Source: CALXSC01 sp964493475 (GTDB lineage Bacteria; Pseudomonadota; Alphaproteobacteria; Rickettsiales; UBA1997). Taken from it: DNA of 43,954 nt. The DNA is taken from assembly GCA_964493475.1 (NCBI GenBank), contig CAZBNS010000002.1, positions 1-43,954 on the forward strand. The letters run 5' to 3'. This document shows positions 7,142 through 14,884 of the stretch, one piece after another. Within the stretch, counting starts at the first letter, position 1. Every line of letters starts with the position of its first letter. A program made the position numbers and the translations under genes. A model generated the notes under the pieces. The model was given only the letters and a program-made list of their open reading frames with translations, was not told the DNA's origin and did not search any database.

Positions 7142-7904
7142 TTCCTTCTCCTCTTGTTAAAAAATTTAATACCTTTTCATTTGGCGGACATCTTAATAAT
7201 TCTTTTGGATTTCCACAGCCAATTATCGTCTGCTCTTCACTATCTAAAAATATAGAATTAGTCCCAATCTTAAAAATTGAATTTAATTCATGCGTAATAA
7301 CAACAATAGTTGTTCCCAAACTTTGATTTATTTCAATAATTAAATCATCAAGCATTTTAGAATTAACTGGATCAAGCCCAGCCGATGGCTCATCAAAATA
7401 AACTATTTTGGGATCCAACGCCAACGCCCTAGCAAACCCAGCTCTTTTTTTCATACCGCCGCTAATCTCAGACGGATAAAAACTTTCAAATCCGCTTAAT
7501 CCAACTAACGACAATTTTAATGAAACTATATCCTTAATTTCATTTTTTGAATAATTTGTATACTGTTCCAACGGCAAAGCCACATTTTCCGCCAAAGTCA
7601 TAGACGAAAATAAAGCGCCACTCTGATACAACACTCCGCACTTTCGCATTATCAAATTTTGAACTTTATTATCAGATTTCCAAAAATTAAAGCCATCAAT
7701 AAATACTCCACCTTTTGCTGGTTGCTTCAAACCAGTCATAACATTAAGCAAGCTAGTTTTGCCACATCCGCTTGAGCCCATAATAACAAAAATATCATGC
7801 TTATTGACTTCAAAACTTATATCTTTCAATAATATAAAATTATCATACGATACTGTTAAGTTTTTAATTTCAATTTCTGCTATTTTAATATTTTCTGGCA
7901 ACAT
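7122..7904 (-). CDS. mlaF: MlaF-type ABC transporter ATP-binding protein
   Basis: ATPase of the MCE phospholipid transporter at the inner membrane. 260 residues with Walker A GSSGCGKT (about 43-50), signature SGGMKKR (about 148-154) and Walker B IVYFDEPSAGLDP (about 167-179). SGGMKKR instead of the usual SGGQ is characteristic of the Mla/Mkl subfamily. ATG at 7904 is preferred over an upstream TTG. The permease gene mlaE, often adjacent, is not upstream: a 275-bp intergenic gap separates mlaF from iscU. Confidence 0.88.
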   Translation of the reverse strand: MLPENIKIAEIEIKNLTVSYDNFILLKDISFEVNKHDIFVIMGSSGCGKTSLLNVMTGLKQPAKGGVFIDGFNFWKSDNKVQNLIMRKCGVLYQSGALFSSMTLAENVALPLEQYTNYSKNEIKDIVSLKLSLVGLSGFESFYPSEISGGMKKRAGFARALALDPKIVYFDEPSAGLDPVNSKMLDDLIIEINQSLGTTIVVITHELNSIFKIGTNSIFLDSEEQTIIGCGNPKELLRCPPNEKVLNFLTRGEGNAANAK

Positions 7905-8024
7905 CAACTTTAAATTGAACTTAATATAAGTAAAACATTAAAAAATATATTTTCAAGATATTTTATTAAATTGGATTGTTAATATGTTATGGTTTTTTAT
8001 TTTAGCTAAATAGTTCAACAACCA

Positions 8025-8078
8025 AGGACAATCTTTCCACTCCTTGAGGGTCAATATCTGAAGGACAAAGGGGAGCTA
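8025..8078. repeat. Palindromic intergenic repeat, family 1
   Basis: Degenerate copy: AATCTTTCCACTCCTTGAGG, then ATCTGAAGGACAAAGGGGAG. It lies in the mlaF-iscU gap (7905-8179), which otherwise shows no gene. Confidence 0.55.
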
Positions 8079-8179
8079 CAACAACCACAGCAATATCCCA
8101 AAATGATAAAAGAGCTATAATTTACTTACTTGGAACAATACGGGAAAACCATTTAATAAATTTAACAACAAATTTATAA

Positions 8180-8554
8180 TTATTTATTCTTTTCTCTATA
8201 ATTTTCAATGGCCTTTGCAATAGCCTCTTCCGCCATTACAGAGCAATGAATTTTTAATTTTGGCAGTTCTAATTCTTCAACCAGCTCTTTATTTTTTATT
8301 TTTAAAGCCTCTTCAACAGTTTTGCCTATAATTTTTTCCGTCATCAAAGAACTTGAAGAAATCGCTCCGCCACAGCCAAACGTTTTAAATTTTGCATCTA
8401 CAATAACATTATTTTCAATTCTTAACCAAAATTGCAGCATATCCCCGCATACTGGAGATCCAACTAAACCAGTTCCTACATTTTTGTCGTTTTCATCAAG
8501 TTTTCCTACATTCCTTGGGTGTTGACAATGATCCATCATTTTTTCTGAAAGCAT
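8180..8554 (-). CDS. iscU: Iron-sulfur cluster scaffold IscU/NifU-like
   Basis: 124 residues, close to the usual 128. It carries the three cluster-ligand cysteines in GSPVCGD, KTFGCGGA and KIHCSVMAEEA, and the Asp of CGD that promotes cluster transfer. The LPKLK segment that HscA recognises in IscU (LPPVK) is present in similar form (ELPKLKIHCS). GGAG lies just before ATG 8554. No iscS, hscAB or fdx is beside it; the upstream same-strand neighbour is an unknown 103-residue protein 9 bp away. Confidence 0.92.
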   Translation of the reverse strand: MLSEKMMDHCQHPRNVGKLDENDKNVGTGLVGSPVCGDMLQFWLRIENNVIVDAKFKTFGCGGAISSSSLMTEKIIGKTVEEALKIKNKELVEELELPKLKIHCSVMAEEAIAKAIENYREKNK

Positions 8555-8563
8555 ATCATCTCC

Positions 8564-8875
8564 TTAGCCTTTTGCATTTATTAATCCTCTTCCAGGTGTA
8601 TCTGGAAGCAATTGCGCTCGAACCGCATTAAATGGCTTCCCAAGTTGGGCAAGTTCTGCAGTTTCAATTTTACTTAACGGCCCTAGTCCTGTGTTCTTTG
8701 GATCAAAGTTAGCAAGTTTTGTATTCACAATATCAGTGATATTTTTCTCAATCGATTCCCCTGTTCCAGCATTTAATGACTTTCCAAGTTCCAATGCGTT
8801 GCCAGTATTTATAGGATTTGAACTCTGACCTAAACCTTGAATGCCACTATTGCCAGCTTTTCCAATTTCGTTCAT
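8564..8875 (-). CDS. Hypothetical protein, 103 residues
   Basis: I do not recognise this protein. The start ATG 8875 is chosen because GGAG lies 6 nt before it; a GTG four codons upstream would place the ribosome site inside the frame. The N-terminal half is rich in Gly, Asn and Ser (IGKAGNSGIQGLGQSSNP) and probably disordered. The C-terminal part has KIETAELAQLGKPFNAVRAQ and a Pro/Gly-rich end. There is no signal peptide or membrane segment. It ends 9 bp before iscU and may share its transcript. Confidence 0.55.
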   Translation of the reverse strand: MNEIGKAGNSGIQGLGQSSNPINTGNALELGKSLNAGTGESIEKNITDIVNTKLANFDPKNTGLGPLSKIETAELAQLGKPFNAVRAQLLPDTPGRGLINAKG

Positions 8876-8934
8876 AAAATACTCCACATTACTATATTAT
8901 TAATATAGTTTTTTTATTTAATAAATCAATAATT

Positions 8935-9831
8935 TCATTTTATTATTTCCAAATTCTCTTTTTTGCATTCATTTTCTAAGAACAAGCTGTATACTTTGAA
9001 TTTTGCGCCCCTTTCCTCTAAGCATTCGTCATATTCTTTATTTCTAAGATCTATAATATTAAGTTTTTCAACCTTTGGACCAAAACTAAAACCATCAGCA
9101 GAACTATCAAATTTAGCTAATGAATCTGGATATTTTTCAATACTTAACTTTCTACAATATATTTTATCATCTATCTGTCTTTGTATAAGTTTATCACTTG
9201 TATTTTTAATACATTGATTAGCGTTTCGCATCGCTTCTTGGCATTGCTTTAACTTATCAGCGTTTATCGCATATTTCACACAATCCTTTTCTATAATTAT
9301 AGTTTTAAGTTTTTGCGGTGCGGCAGATTTATTATCCTCCGGTTGAAGAATTTTTAACATTTGTTCATTACTTTGTTCAAAATAACCTTTATTTTTTCGC
9401 TTTATGTTTTCTATACTTTCTCTACATTTAAAATAATCATAAGTATCAATTTTATTATTTGACTGATCCCTCAACATTAAACAATAGCTATGTTCCTTCT
9501 CCTCAAGCGTGCTATTTACTTCTGCTTGAGCTATTTTCTCTTGCTCTTTAATTCTCTTTTTGATTAAAGACCTAAGTCTTTTAAATTCTCTTTTATATAA
9601 TAAGCTGTATCCATAATTATCAAACTCACCAGCAATTCTTTGATTTATAACCCTTAACCTGCATTGCCAATATATTTTTCTAGTATCTTTGTCTTCATAT
9701 TGAACACCCTGCATAATACACAAATTATTATCTTCTTCCTCTATTTTTTGCAAAACTTCAGGAGACAGTCTTGAACTATAGCAAGAACAAAGAAAAAGCA
9801 ATAAAAAACCTAAATTAAATAACTTCCGCAT
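8935..9831 (-). CDS. Putative lipoprotein with repeated CX18C motifs
   Basis: 298 residues from ATG 9831 (an adjacent TTG is less likely). The signal peptide ends in LCSC, predicting lipidation at Cys17. The mature part contains four cysteine pairs each separated by exactly 18 residues (38/57, 117/136, 207/226, 270/289) plus one CX12C pair (184/197). The second Cys is often followed by Arg or Gln and preceded by aromatic residues (YWQCR, YFKCR). Between them are long charged helical stretches. The pattern suggests repeated disulfide-stapled helical hairpins in the periplasm. I recognise no named family. It is divergent from the GTA head-tail genes across 72 bp. Confidence 0.7.
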   Translation of the reverse strand: MRKLFNLGFLLLFLCSCYSSRLSPEVLQKIEEEDNNLCIMQGVQYEDKDTRKIYWQCRLRVINQRIAGEFDNYGYSLLYKREFKRLRSLIKKRIKEQEKIAQAEVNSTLEEKEHSYCLMLRDQSNNKIDTYDYFKCRESIENIKRKNKGYFEQSNEQMLKILQPEDNKSAAPQKLKTIIIEKDCVKYAINADKLKQCQEAMRNANQCIKNTSDKLIQRQIDDKIYCRKLSIEKYPDSLAKFDSSADGFSFGPKVEKLNIIDLRNKEYDECLEERGAKFKVYSLFLENECKKENLEIIK

Positions 9832-9903
9832 CAAAAAATAAAAACTAAATTGTCAATATAATACTATTTTATAATTACAAAAATATCAACAAAATAAATT
9901 ATT

Positions 9904-10443
9904 ATGAATATATTAAAAAATCCAATATTAAATTTAAAAACAGACGCTTCAACCTTAGCTGTCGACTTAGCAATTACTAAGAATTTTCTTAAAGTTGATT
10001 TTGGCGATGACGACGAATTAATTATAAAAATGATTAAAACAGCCGCCAGCCAATGCGAAACCCATATTGGCAAAACATTAGTTGAAAAAACTTATGTTTA
10101 TTCTTTGTATGAATTAAAAAGTAGCTCAATTATTCTTCCTTATTCTCCAATAAAATCAATTAATGAAATAAAGAACAGTGATTTAAATAATATAAGTGCG
10201 ATAATACCATCATTTGATTATATTTTAGACAATATTGGCGGAATATTAAACTTTATAAAAAAACCAGAAAATTTTTACAGACTTGACATAGAATATACAG
10301 CAGGTTTAACAACAATTAATGATGAATTAATTCAAGCACTGCTAATGCACATATCAAGAATGTATGAAGACAGAAGCGGCTATTCGCCAATTCCTACAAA
10401 TTCTTTAAATATTTACAAAAAATATAGACAAATTAAATTATAA
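9904..10443 (+). CDS. GTA/phage gp6-like head-tail connector
   Basis: 179 residues matching the gp6-like head-tail connector family of HK97-type phages and gene 6 of the Rhodobacter-type gene transfer agent. The N-terminal helical part has FLKVDFGDDDELIIKMIKTA and CETHIGKTL, the usual LRVD..DE.LI..LI.AA....E..TG.AL pattern. The middle holds SPIKSINEI, and the C-terminus has DIEYTAGLTTINDELIQALL. Such proteins form the ring below the portal. The stop is followed one base later by the head-tail adaptor gene. No portal, protease or tail gene is adjacent. Confidence 0.8.
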   Translation: MNILKNPILNLKTDASTLAVDLAITKNFLKVDFGDDDELIIKMIKTAASQCETHIGKTLVEKTYVYSLYELKSSSIILPYSPIKSINEIKNSDLNNISAIIPSFDYILDNIGGILNFIKKPENFYRLDIEYTAGLTTINDELIQALLMHISRMYEDRSGYSPIPTNSLNIYKKYRQIKL

Positions 10444-10444
10444 T

Positions 10445-10774
10445 ATGACAGAAAAAAAATTAGTTGATAGATTAAACAAAAGAATAAAAATACAAGCAAA
10501 AACCAACAACAACGATGGTTTTGGCGGCTATTTGGAAACATGGAGTGATTCAAAAATTTTGTGGGCAGAAATTAGACCTGTTTCAAATCTTGATAGTTTT
10601 AGAGGAAAAAGAATTGAAGAAAAAATCACCCATATAATAACAATAAGACATTATGCCCCACTCACAACACAGCATAGAATAAAATACAAAAACAGAATAT
10701 TTGGTATTGTAGGCATTATAAATACGCTTGAAAACAATCAAACTATGGAAATTAGAGCAGAGGAAATATTGTAA
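10445..10774 (+). CDS. GTA/phage head-tail adaptor (Phage_H_T_join type)
   Basis: 109 residues with LNKRIKIQAKTNNNDGFGGY, LETWSDSKILWAEI and a C-terminal RIFGIVGIINTLENNQTMEIRA, the layout of the SPP1 gp16/HK97 gp7-like adaptor family (PF05521), equivalent to RcGTA gene 7. It would form the stopper ring between connector and tail tube. It is coupled to the connector gene, the conserved g6-g7 order, but nothing else of the head-tail module follows; the next 240 bp are repeats. Confidence 0.8.
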   Translation: MTEKKLVDRLNKRIKIQAKTNNNDGFGGYLETWSDSKILWAEIRPVSNLDSFRGKRIEEKITHIITIRHYAPLTTQHRIKYKNRIFGIVGIINTLENNQTMEIRAEEIL

Positions 10775-10817
10775 TTATTCTTGGTTGTTGAACTATATTT
10801 TCTTAACCACCGCCAGC

Positions 10818-10959
10818 AATCTTTCCCTCTGCCCTCACCACCACACTAATCTTTCCCCTCTGCCTTCACCACTACACTAATCTTTCCCCTCCGCCTTCGC
10901 CACTACACTAATCTTTCCCCTCCTTGAGGGGAAATGTCCGAAGGACAAAGGGGAGCTAA
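10818..10959. repeat. 31-bp tandem repeat fused to a family-1 palindrome
   Basis: Copies starting AATCTTTCCC at 10818, 10848, 10879 and 10910 give three full units of 30-31 bp containing CTGCCTTCACCACTACACT and a fourth that runs into the full family-1 palindrome (TTTCCCCTCcttGAGGGGAAA, TGTCCgaaGGACA, AAGGGGAGCT). There are no spacers, so it is not CRISPR. The tandem unit looks like repeated duplication of the palindrome's left edge plus flanking sequence. Confidence 0.75.
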
Positions 10960-11017
10960 GCTCACTTGCCTCAATTCACTTATTATAATTCATTTCTATA
11001 ACTTATTTATTATAAAT

Positions 11018-11299
11018 TTACTTAATCCTATTAATAACCTTACTTAACCTTTCAAACTTCTTTTCTTCATCATATTTAACTCTACAAGTTTTAATTATAT
11101 AATTAAGTAAGTTTCTTAAACCTATTACATCTCCTCTTACTATTATTTTATTATCAATGTAGTATCTTAATATTTCTTTTATTGGTTCTATTAAGTCTTC
11201 ATTAATTGAGTTATTAATTTTGATTTTCTTTTCGAAATCTTTTTCTTTTTGTAGAAGATATAATTTTTTGAATAAATCGTTTTTCATCAGTTCGTCCAT
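11018..11299 (-). CDS. Small basic helical protein linked to RNA element B
   Basis: 93 residues from ATG 11299, chosen because GAGG lies 6 nt upstream exactly as in the other two cassettes; an ATG four codons earlier would overlap that site. Lys/Ile-rich and helical, with no signal peptide. The C-terminal half (NLLNYIIKT followed by FERLSKVINRI) aligns with the product at 348-671 (RLLRYIERT, IERVENLLESVI), while the N-termini differ. It directly follows RNA element B and its terminator. Function unknown; RNA binding is a guess from charge and context. Confidence 0.7.
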   Translation of the reverse strand: MDELMKNDLFKKLYLLQKEKDFEKKIKINNSINEDLIEPIKEILRYYIDNKIIVRGDVIGLRNLLNYIIKTCRVKYDEEKKFERLSKVINRIK

Positions 11300-11320
11300 T
11301 TTAGACCTCATTTTTTAATT

Positions 11321-11352
11321 AATAAAAATCGCACCATTCTAAGAAAAGTGCG
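11321..11352 (-). terminator. Intrinsic terminator at the 3' end of RNA element B
   Basis: On the minus strand CGCAC pairs with GUGCG around a 13-nt loop, followed by AUUUUUAUU. The base of the stem overlaps the conserved CCUCCGC segment. The loop sequence differs entirely from copies A and C while the stem and U-run are kept. Confidence 0.65.
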
Positions 11353-11514
11353 GAGGTTAAACTAACTGACACTATCAGCTCTCACAGCCTTTTAGACTAT
11401 AAATAGCCTATTATAACCGCAAGCCTCCGCTATATCGTTAGATACAACAAAAGCCTGCAGACTAAATTAAATAGTGTTTCGGTAGTTTACACCGTCAACT
11501 TTGCCCGTAGGCAA
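11321..11514 (-). ncRNA. Structured RNA element, copy B
   Basis: Same architecture as copies A and C, in plus-strand positions: P1 11501-11514 UUGCC(UACG)GGCAA; P2 GGUGUAAACUA (11493-11483) with UAGUUUAACC (11364-11355), ten pairs with one bulged G; P3 ACACUAUU (11477-11470) with GAUAGUGU (11376-11369); P4 UGCAGG with CUUGCG; P5 UAUC(UAAC)GAUA; P6 UAGGCUA(UUUA)UAGUCUA. P2, P3 and P6 differ in sequence from copy A yet remain paired. The invariant GGUUAUAA and AAAAGGCUGU segments and GCGGAGG/CCUCCGC are present. It is followed by a terminator and a small ORF. Confidence 0.8.
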
Positions 11515-11518
11515 TTCA

Positions 11519-11547
11519 ATTATTAATTGTTTTAATTAAGATGTCAA
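11519..11547 (-). promoter_or_regulatory. Promoter of RNA element B
   Basis: TTGACA (11547-11542) and AATAAT (11524-11519) are separated by 17 nt, the same spacing as in copies A and C. The -35 box starts immediately after the gatA stop codon, so the element may also receive read-through from gatA. Confidence 0.7.
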
Positions 11548-13014
11548 TTATTTATTTTCTTCAATGAATAAAGCGAAATCCAGCGTGCTTTGCTCGTCAA
11601 AATGTCTACCTATAAACTGCATACCAATTGGCAATCCGATTTTTGAAAGACCAAAAGGAACGCTTATTCCTGGCAATCCGCACATATTTACTGCATTTAT
11701 GAAATAATCATTCACAATGCCCCTTTTACTGATTATTTTGCTTTCTTCTGGAGTTGGATTGATTGGAAAAGCGGTTCCTGCGTCTGTTGGTGTGAAAATT
11801 ATGTCAACATTTTTGAATGCTTCATCAAACTCGTTTGCTATTTTTCTTCTTATTTTCTGTGATTTGATAAAATATTTTTCATAATTTTCTGATGAAGAAA
11901 GATAATATCCTAAAAGTATTCTTTTTTTGATGTTCTCTCCAAAACCTTCGCTTCTTGATTTAATATAAACATCCTCATAAGTGCTGCATTTTTCGTCTGT
12001 TTTTCTGCCATATCTAATGCCACTATATCTTGCAAGGTTTGAAGCTAATTCTGTATAAGATAAAGAAATATATAACAAGGAGCTTGCGGTAATTGTTGGA
12101 ATTGAAACTTCAATTACTTCTGCGCCGCCTTGTTTTAATAATTTAACAGCCTTTAAATAGGCGTCTTTAATGTCTGGCTCTATGTCGTCTAAATAATCAT
12201 TAAATTCTTTTATTAAAGCAACTTTTTTGCCTTTTATGTTTGAATTTAAGTTCTTTAAGAAGTCTGGTAAATCATGCTCAACTGTTGTGGAATCCTTATC
12301 GTCCTTTCCGCAAACTAAATGCGTTAAATATGCGCAATCTTTTACATCTTTTGTTAAAAAACCGCCTTGATCCAAAGAGCTTGCGTAAGCGACCATTCCA
12401 TATCTTGAAATTCTTCCATATGTTGGCTTTAAACCAACTAAATTGCATAGCGATGCTGGCTGTCTAATTGAACCTCCTGTATCGCTGCCTGTTGCTCCAA
12501 AACACATGTTTGCAGCAACAGCAACTGCTGAACCGCCAGACGAACCGCCCGGAACTAAATCTCTATCATCATTGTGTGCCTTATAAGGATTTACACATAC
12601 GCCAAAATGGCTCGTTTTGTTGGTGCTGCTCGCTGCGAATTCATCCATATTTGTTTTTCCAACTAATATATATCCTTCATCATTAAGAATTTTCGTAGCT
12701 GTTGACTCATAAGGAGGAACAAAGTTTTCTAATACTCCGGAACCAGCTGTAGTTCTAATTCCCTTAGTGCAAAATAAATCTTTTATCGCTAAAGGAATGC
12801 CTTCAAGTTTTCCAATATTTTTGCCTTCTGCAATTTTTTTATCTGAGGTTTTAGCCCTTTCTCTCGCCAAGTCAAAAGTTTCAGTGATAAAAGCATTTAA
12901 TTTTCTTTTGTTTTCAATATTTGAAATACAAGCGTTGGTTAATTCAAGACTTGAAAATTTTTTGTCCTTAAGGCCTTTTTTTGCTTCAAGCAAAGTTAAT
13001 TTTGTTAATTCCAT
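11548..13014 (-). CDS. gatA: Glutamyl-tRNA(Gln) amidotransferase subunit A
   Basis: Amidase subunit of GatCAB, which converts Glu-tRNA(Gln) or Asp-tRNA(Asn) to the amidated form using ammonia from glutamine. 488 residues, normal length. The amidase signature is complete: catalytic Lys near 78 in LAIKDLF, the Gly/Ser-rich PGGSSGGSAVAVAA (about 155-168) with the cis-Ser, and nucleophile Ser near 182 in DTGGSIRQPAS. It follows gatC by 8 bp. gatB is not adjacent in the window. Confidence 0.96.
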   Translation of the reverse strand: MELTKLTLLEAKKGLKDKKFSSLELTNACISNIENKRKLNAFITETFDLARERAKTSDKKIAEGKNIGKLEGIPLAIKDLFCTKGIRTTAGSGVLENFVPPYESTATKILNDEGYILVGKTNMDEFAASSTNKTSHFGVCVNPYKAHNDDRDLVPGGSSGGSAVAVAANMCFGATGSDTGGSIRQPASLCNLVGLKPTYGRISRYGMVAYASSLDQGGFLTKDVKDCAYLTHLVCGKDDKDSTTVEHDLPDFLKNLNSNIKGKKVALIKEFNDYLDDIEPDIKDAYLKAVKLLKQGGAEVIEVSIPTITASSLLYISLSYTELASNLARYSGIRYGRKTDEKCSTYEDVYIKSRSEGFGENIKKRILLGYYLSSSENYEKYFIKSQKIRRKIANEFDEAFKNVDIIFTPTDAGTAFPINPTPEESKIISKRGIVNDYFINAVNMCGLPGISVPFGLSKIGLPIGMQFIGRHFDEQSTLDFALFIEENK

Positions 13015-13022
13015 AATATCCC

Positions 13023-13322
13023 TTATTTTTTCTCTAATACTTTTGGTGCGACAAAATAATTATATAATGATGTTGGCGCACATTTCATTAATTGATCGAC
13101 TTTATCTCCATCGCTAACTACATCTGGATATTTGGATAAAGCCATGTCGTACGGGTTTGTGAGCTCTTTTAAACCGTCAACATCTATGTCGTCCAAAGCT
13201 TCAAGTGTCTCCAAGCTGCTATTTATTAAATTCAAATATTTTTCAATTTCCTCTTGTTTAATATCAAGCATTGCTAGTTTGCATAGTTTTTTTAATCTTG
13301 TTTCGTCAACAAATTTCTTCAT
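13023..13322 (-). CDS. gatC: Glutamyl-tRNA(Gln) amidotransferase subunit C
   Basis: 99 residues from ATG 13322, preceded by GAGG five bases upstream; a longer in-frame extension would run into fabZ. The sequence has the GatC pattern: a helix with RLKKLCKLAMLDI, then EEIEKYLNLINSSLETLEALDDIDVDGL, which wraps around GatA, and the end PTSLYNYFVAPKVL. It stabilises GatA in the GatCAB complex. It sits between fabZ and gatA in one operon. Confidence 0.93.
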   Translation of the reverse strand: MKKFVDETRLKKLCKLAMLDIKQEEIEKYLNLINSSLETLEALDDIDVDGLKELTNPYDMALSKYPDVVSDGDKVDQLMKCAPTSLYNYFVAPKVLEKK

Positions 13323-13332
13323 TTTTACCTCA

Positions 13333-13797
13333 TTAGATTTTTTTTGAACTTTTATCATAAAGCATTGCGGAAAATTCAGTTTCAATTACTTTTTGACCGT
13401 CAACATAACCAATGCCTTCAATAACATAAATTGAAAGCTTATTTCTTAAAATTTTAACATGCAATTCTAATTGATCTCCAGGAACAACTGGTTTTCTAAA
13501 TTTTACTTTCTCAATTGTTGTAAATAAAATTCCAACATTTTTTGGGGCTTTGCTTCCCAAAGACTTTATAACTAAAACACAAGCGGTTTGAGCTAGTGCC
13601 TCTATTTGCAAAACGCCCGGCATAACCGGCTCATCTGGAAAATGCCCTTGAAAAAATTCTTCATTTATACTCACATTTTTAATGCCAACAGCAGTTTCAT
13701 TTGGAACAAGATCTTTTATCTTATCCACCAATAAAAATGGATATCTGTGCGGTATTAATGTTTTAATTTCTTTTATAGTTATAATTTCATTAGTCAT
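13333..13797 (-). CDS. fabZ: 3-hydroxyacyl-[ACP] dehydratase FabZ
   Basis: Dehydrates (3R)-hydroxyacyl-ACP to trans-2-enoyl-ACP in fatty acid elongation. 154 residues in a hot-dog fold. LIPHRYPFLLVDKI (14-27) and GHFPDEPVMPGVLQIEALAQ (51-70) are present, containing catalytic His52 and Glu66. It overlaps the end of lpxD by 8 bp. The lpxD-fabZ order is the usual lipid A/fatty acid cluster of Gram-negatives, although lpxA and lpxB do not follow; gatCA does. Confidence 0.96.
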   Translation of the reverse strand: MTNEIITIKEIKTLIPHRYPFLLVDKIKDLVPNETAVGIKNVSINEEFFQGHFPDEPVMPGVLQIEALAQTACVLVIKSLGSKAPKNVGILFTTIEKVKFRKPVVPGDQLELHVKILRNKLSIYVIEGIGYVDGQKVIETEFSAMLYDKSSKKI

Positions 13798-14884
13798 CTT
13801 CTTTTTCTCCTTTTTTATTTTCTAACATTTTTTCCAATAATATCGTTTGTTTGTGCCATTTTCTAGAAGGCAATGCAGGATATCCACCCCAGCTACTCAT
13901 AGGTTTATCTATACCTTGAGCTATACCGGAATTTCCAGCAACTTGAACTCCATCAGCAATTTTTAAATGTCCCGCAACTCCAACTTTGCCACCCAATTGA
14001 ACAAACTTTCCAATTTCAGTTGAGCCTGCAATTCCAACACCTCCAGCAATAAATGTCCCTGCGCCAATTTTTACGCCATGCGCTATTTGAACTAAATTAT
14101 CAATTTTTGCATTTGACTCAATAATTGTATCTTCCAAAGCACCTCTATCAATACACGAATTCGCACCTATTTCCACATAATCACCAATAATTACTTTGCC
14201 AATTTGGGTAATTTTGAAATTAAACATCTTATGATGAACAAAACCAAAGCCACATTGGCCTATTTGCGCCCCATTGTGAATTATGCAGTCTTTTCCAATA
14301 TTTGCATACATAATCGTTGAATTTGCGCCAATGTAAGTATTATCCCCAATTATACAGTCATGATAAATTACAGCTCCAGCGCAAATTTTACAATTATTTC
14401 CAATTACGACATTTTTATCAATATACGCACCATCTTGAATTTCAACATTTTTTCCAATTTTAGCACTCCACACAATATGGGCTTTCCTTGACAAGCCCGC
14501 ATTAATATCAAAAATTGGAGCCTTATACATAGCTTGCAAACAAAGCATATAAGCAAAATGCGGATTCTCATGTATCAAAGCAACCACGCCACTTGGAACT
14601 TTTTCAACCATACTTTTTTCAACAAAAACAGCTCCTGCTTTTGTGTTTTTTAAATCATCAACATATTTTTTATTAGTAAGAAAAGAAATATCATTTTCCG
14701 TTGCTTTTTTTAATGTAGAAACTTTATAAATTTTTTTCTTGGTATCATAATCGCCAATCACTTCTGATTTTGTAAGAAAAACTATATTTTCCAACGTAGC
14801 ATATTCCATTTTTTGATCAAAAAACTGGTTATACTTAATTTCTTTTGTCTTACAAAATAAACTCTTTATTTTACTTAAACACAT
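13790..14884 (-). CDS. lpxD: UDP-3-O-acylglucosamine N-acyltransferase LpxD
   Basis: Adds the N-linked 3-hydroxyacyl chain in lipid A synthesis, so the organism makes a lipid A-type outer membrane. 364 residues. The N-terminal uridine-binding domain (about 25-125) has NDISFLTNKKY and AGAVFVE. It is followed by a left-handed beta helix of hexapeptide repeats (about 130-335) and a C-terminal helix. Catalytic His is near 269 in NLVQIAHGVKIG, and the GFGF loop is near 212-215. An extra 20-residue N-terminal stretch precedes the usual start, so a start a little downstream is possible. Confidence 0.93.
   Translation of the reverse strand: MCLSKIKSLFCKTKEIKYNQFFDQKMEYATLENIVFLTKSEVIGDYDTKKKIYKVSTLKKATENDISFLTNKKYVDDLKNTKAGAVFVEKSMVEKVPSGVVALIHENPHFAYMLCLQAMYKAPIFDINAGLSRKAHIVWSAKIGKNVEIQDGAYIDKNVVIGNNCKICAGAVIYHDCIIGDNTYIGANSTIMYANIGKDCIIHNGAQIGQCGFGFVHHKMFNFKITQIGKVIIGDYVEIGANSCIDRGALEDTIIESNAKIDNLVQIAHGVKIGAGTFIAGGVGIAGSTEIGKFVQLGGKVGVAGHLKIADGVQVAGNSGIAQGIDKPMSSWGGYPALPSRKWHKQTILLEKMLENKKGEKEDD

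Noticed and set aside
10818..10959. CRISPR-like array
   Set aside because: The 30-31 bp units are contiguous with no spacers between them, and no cas gene is in the window.
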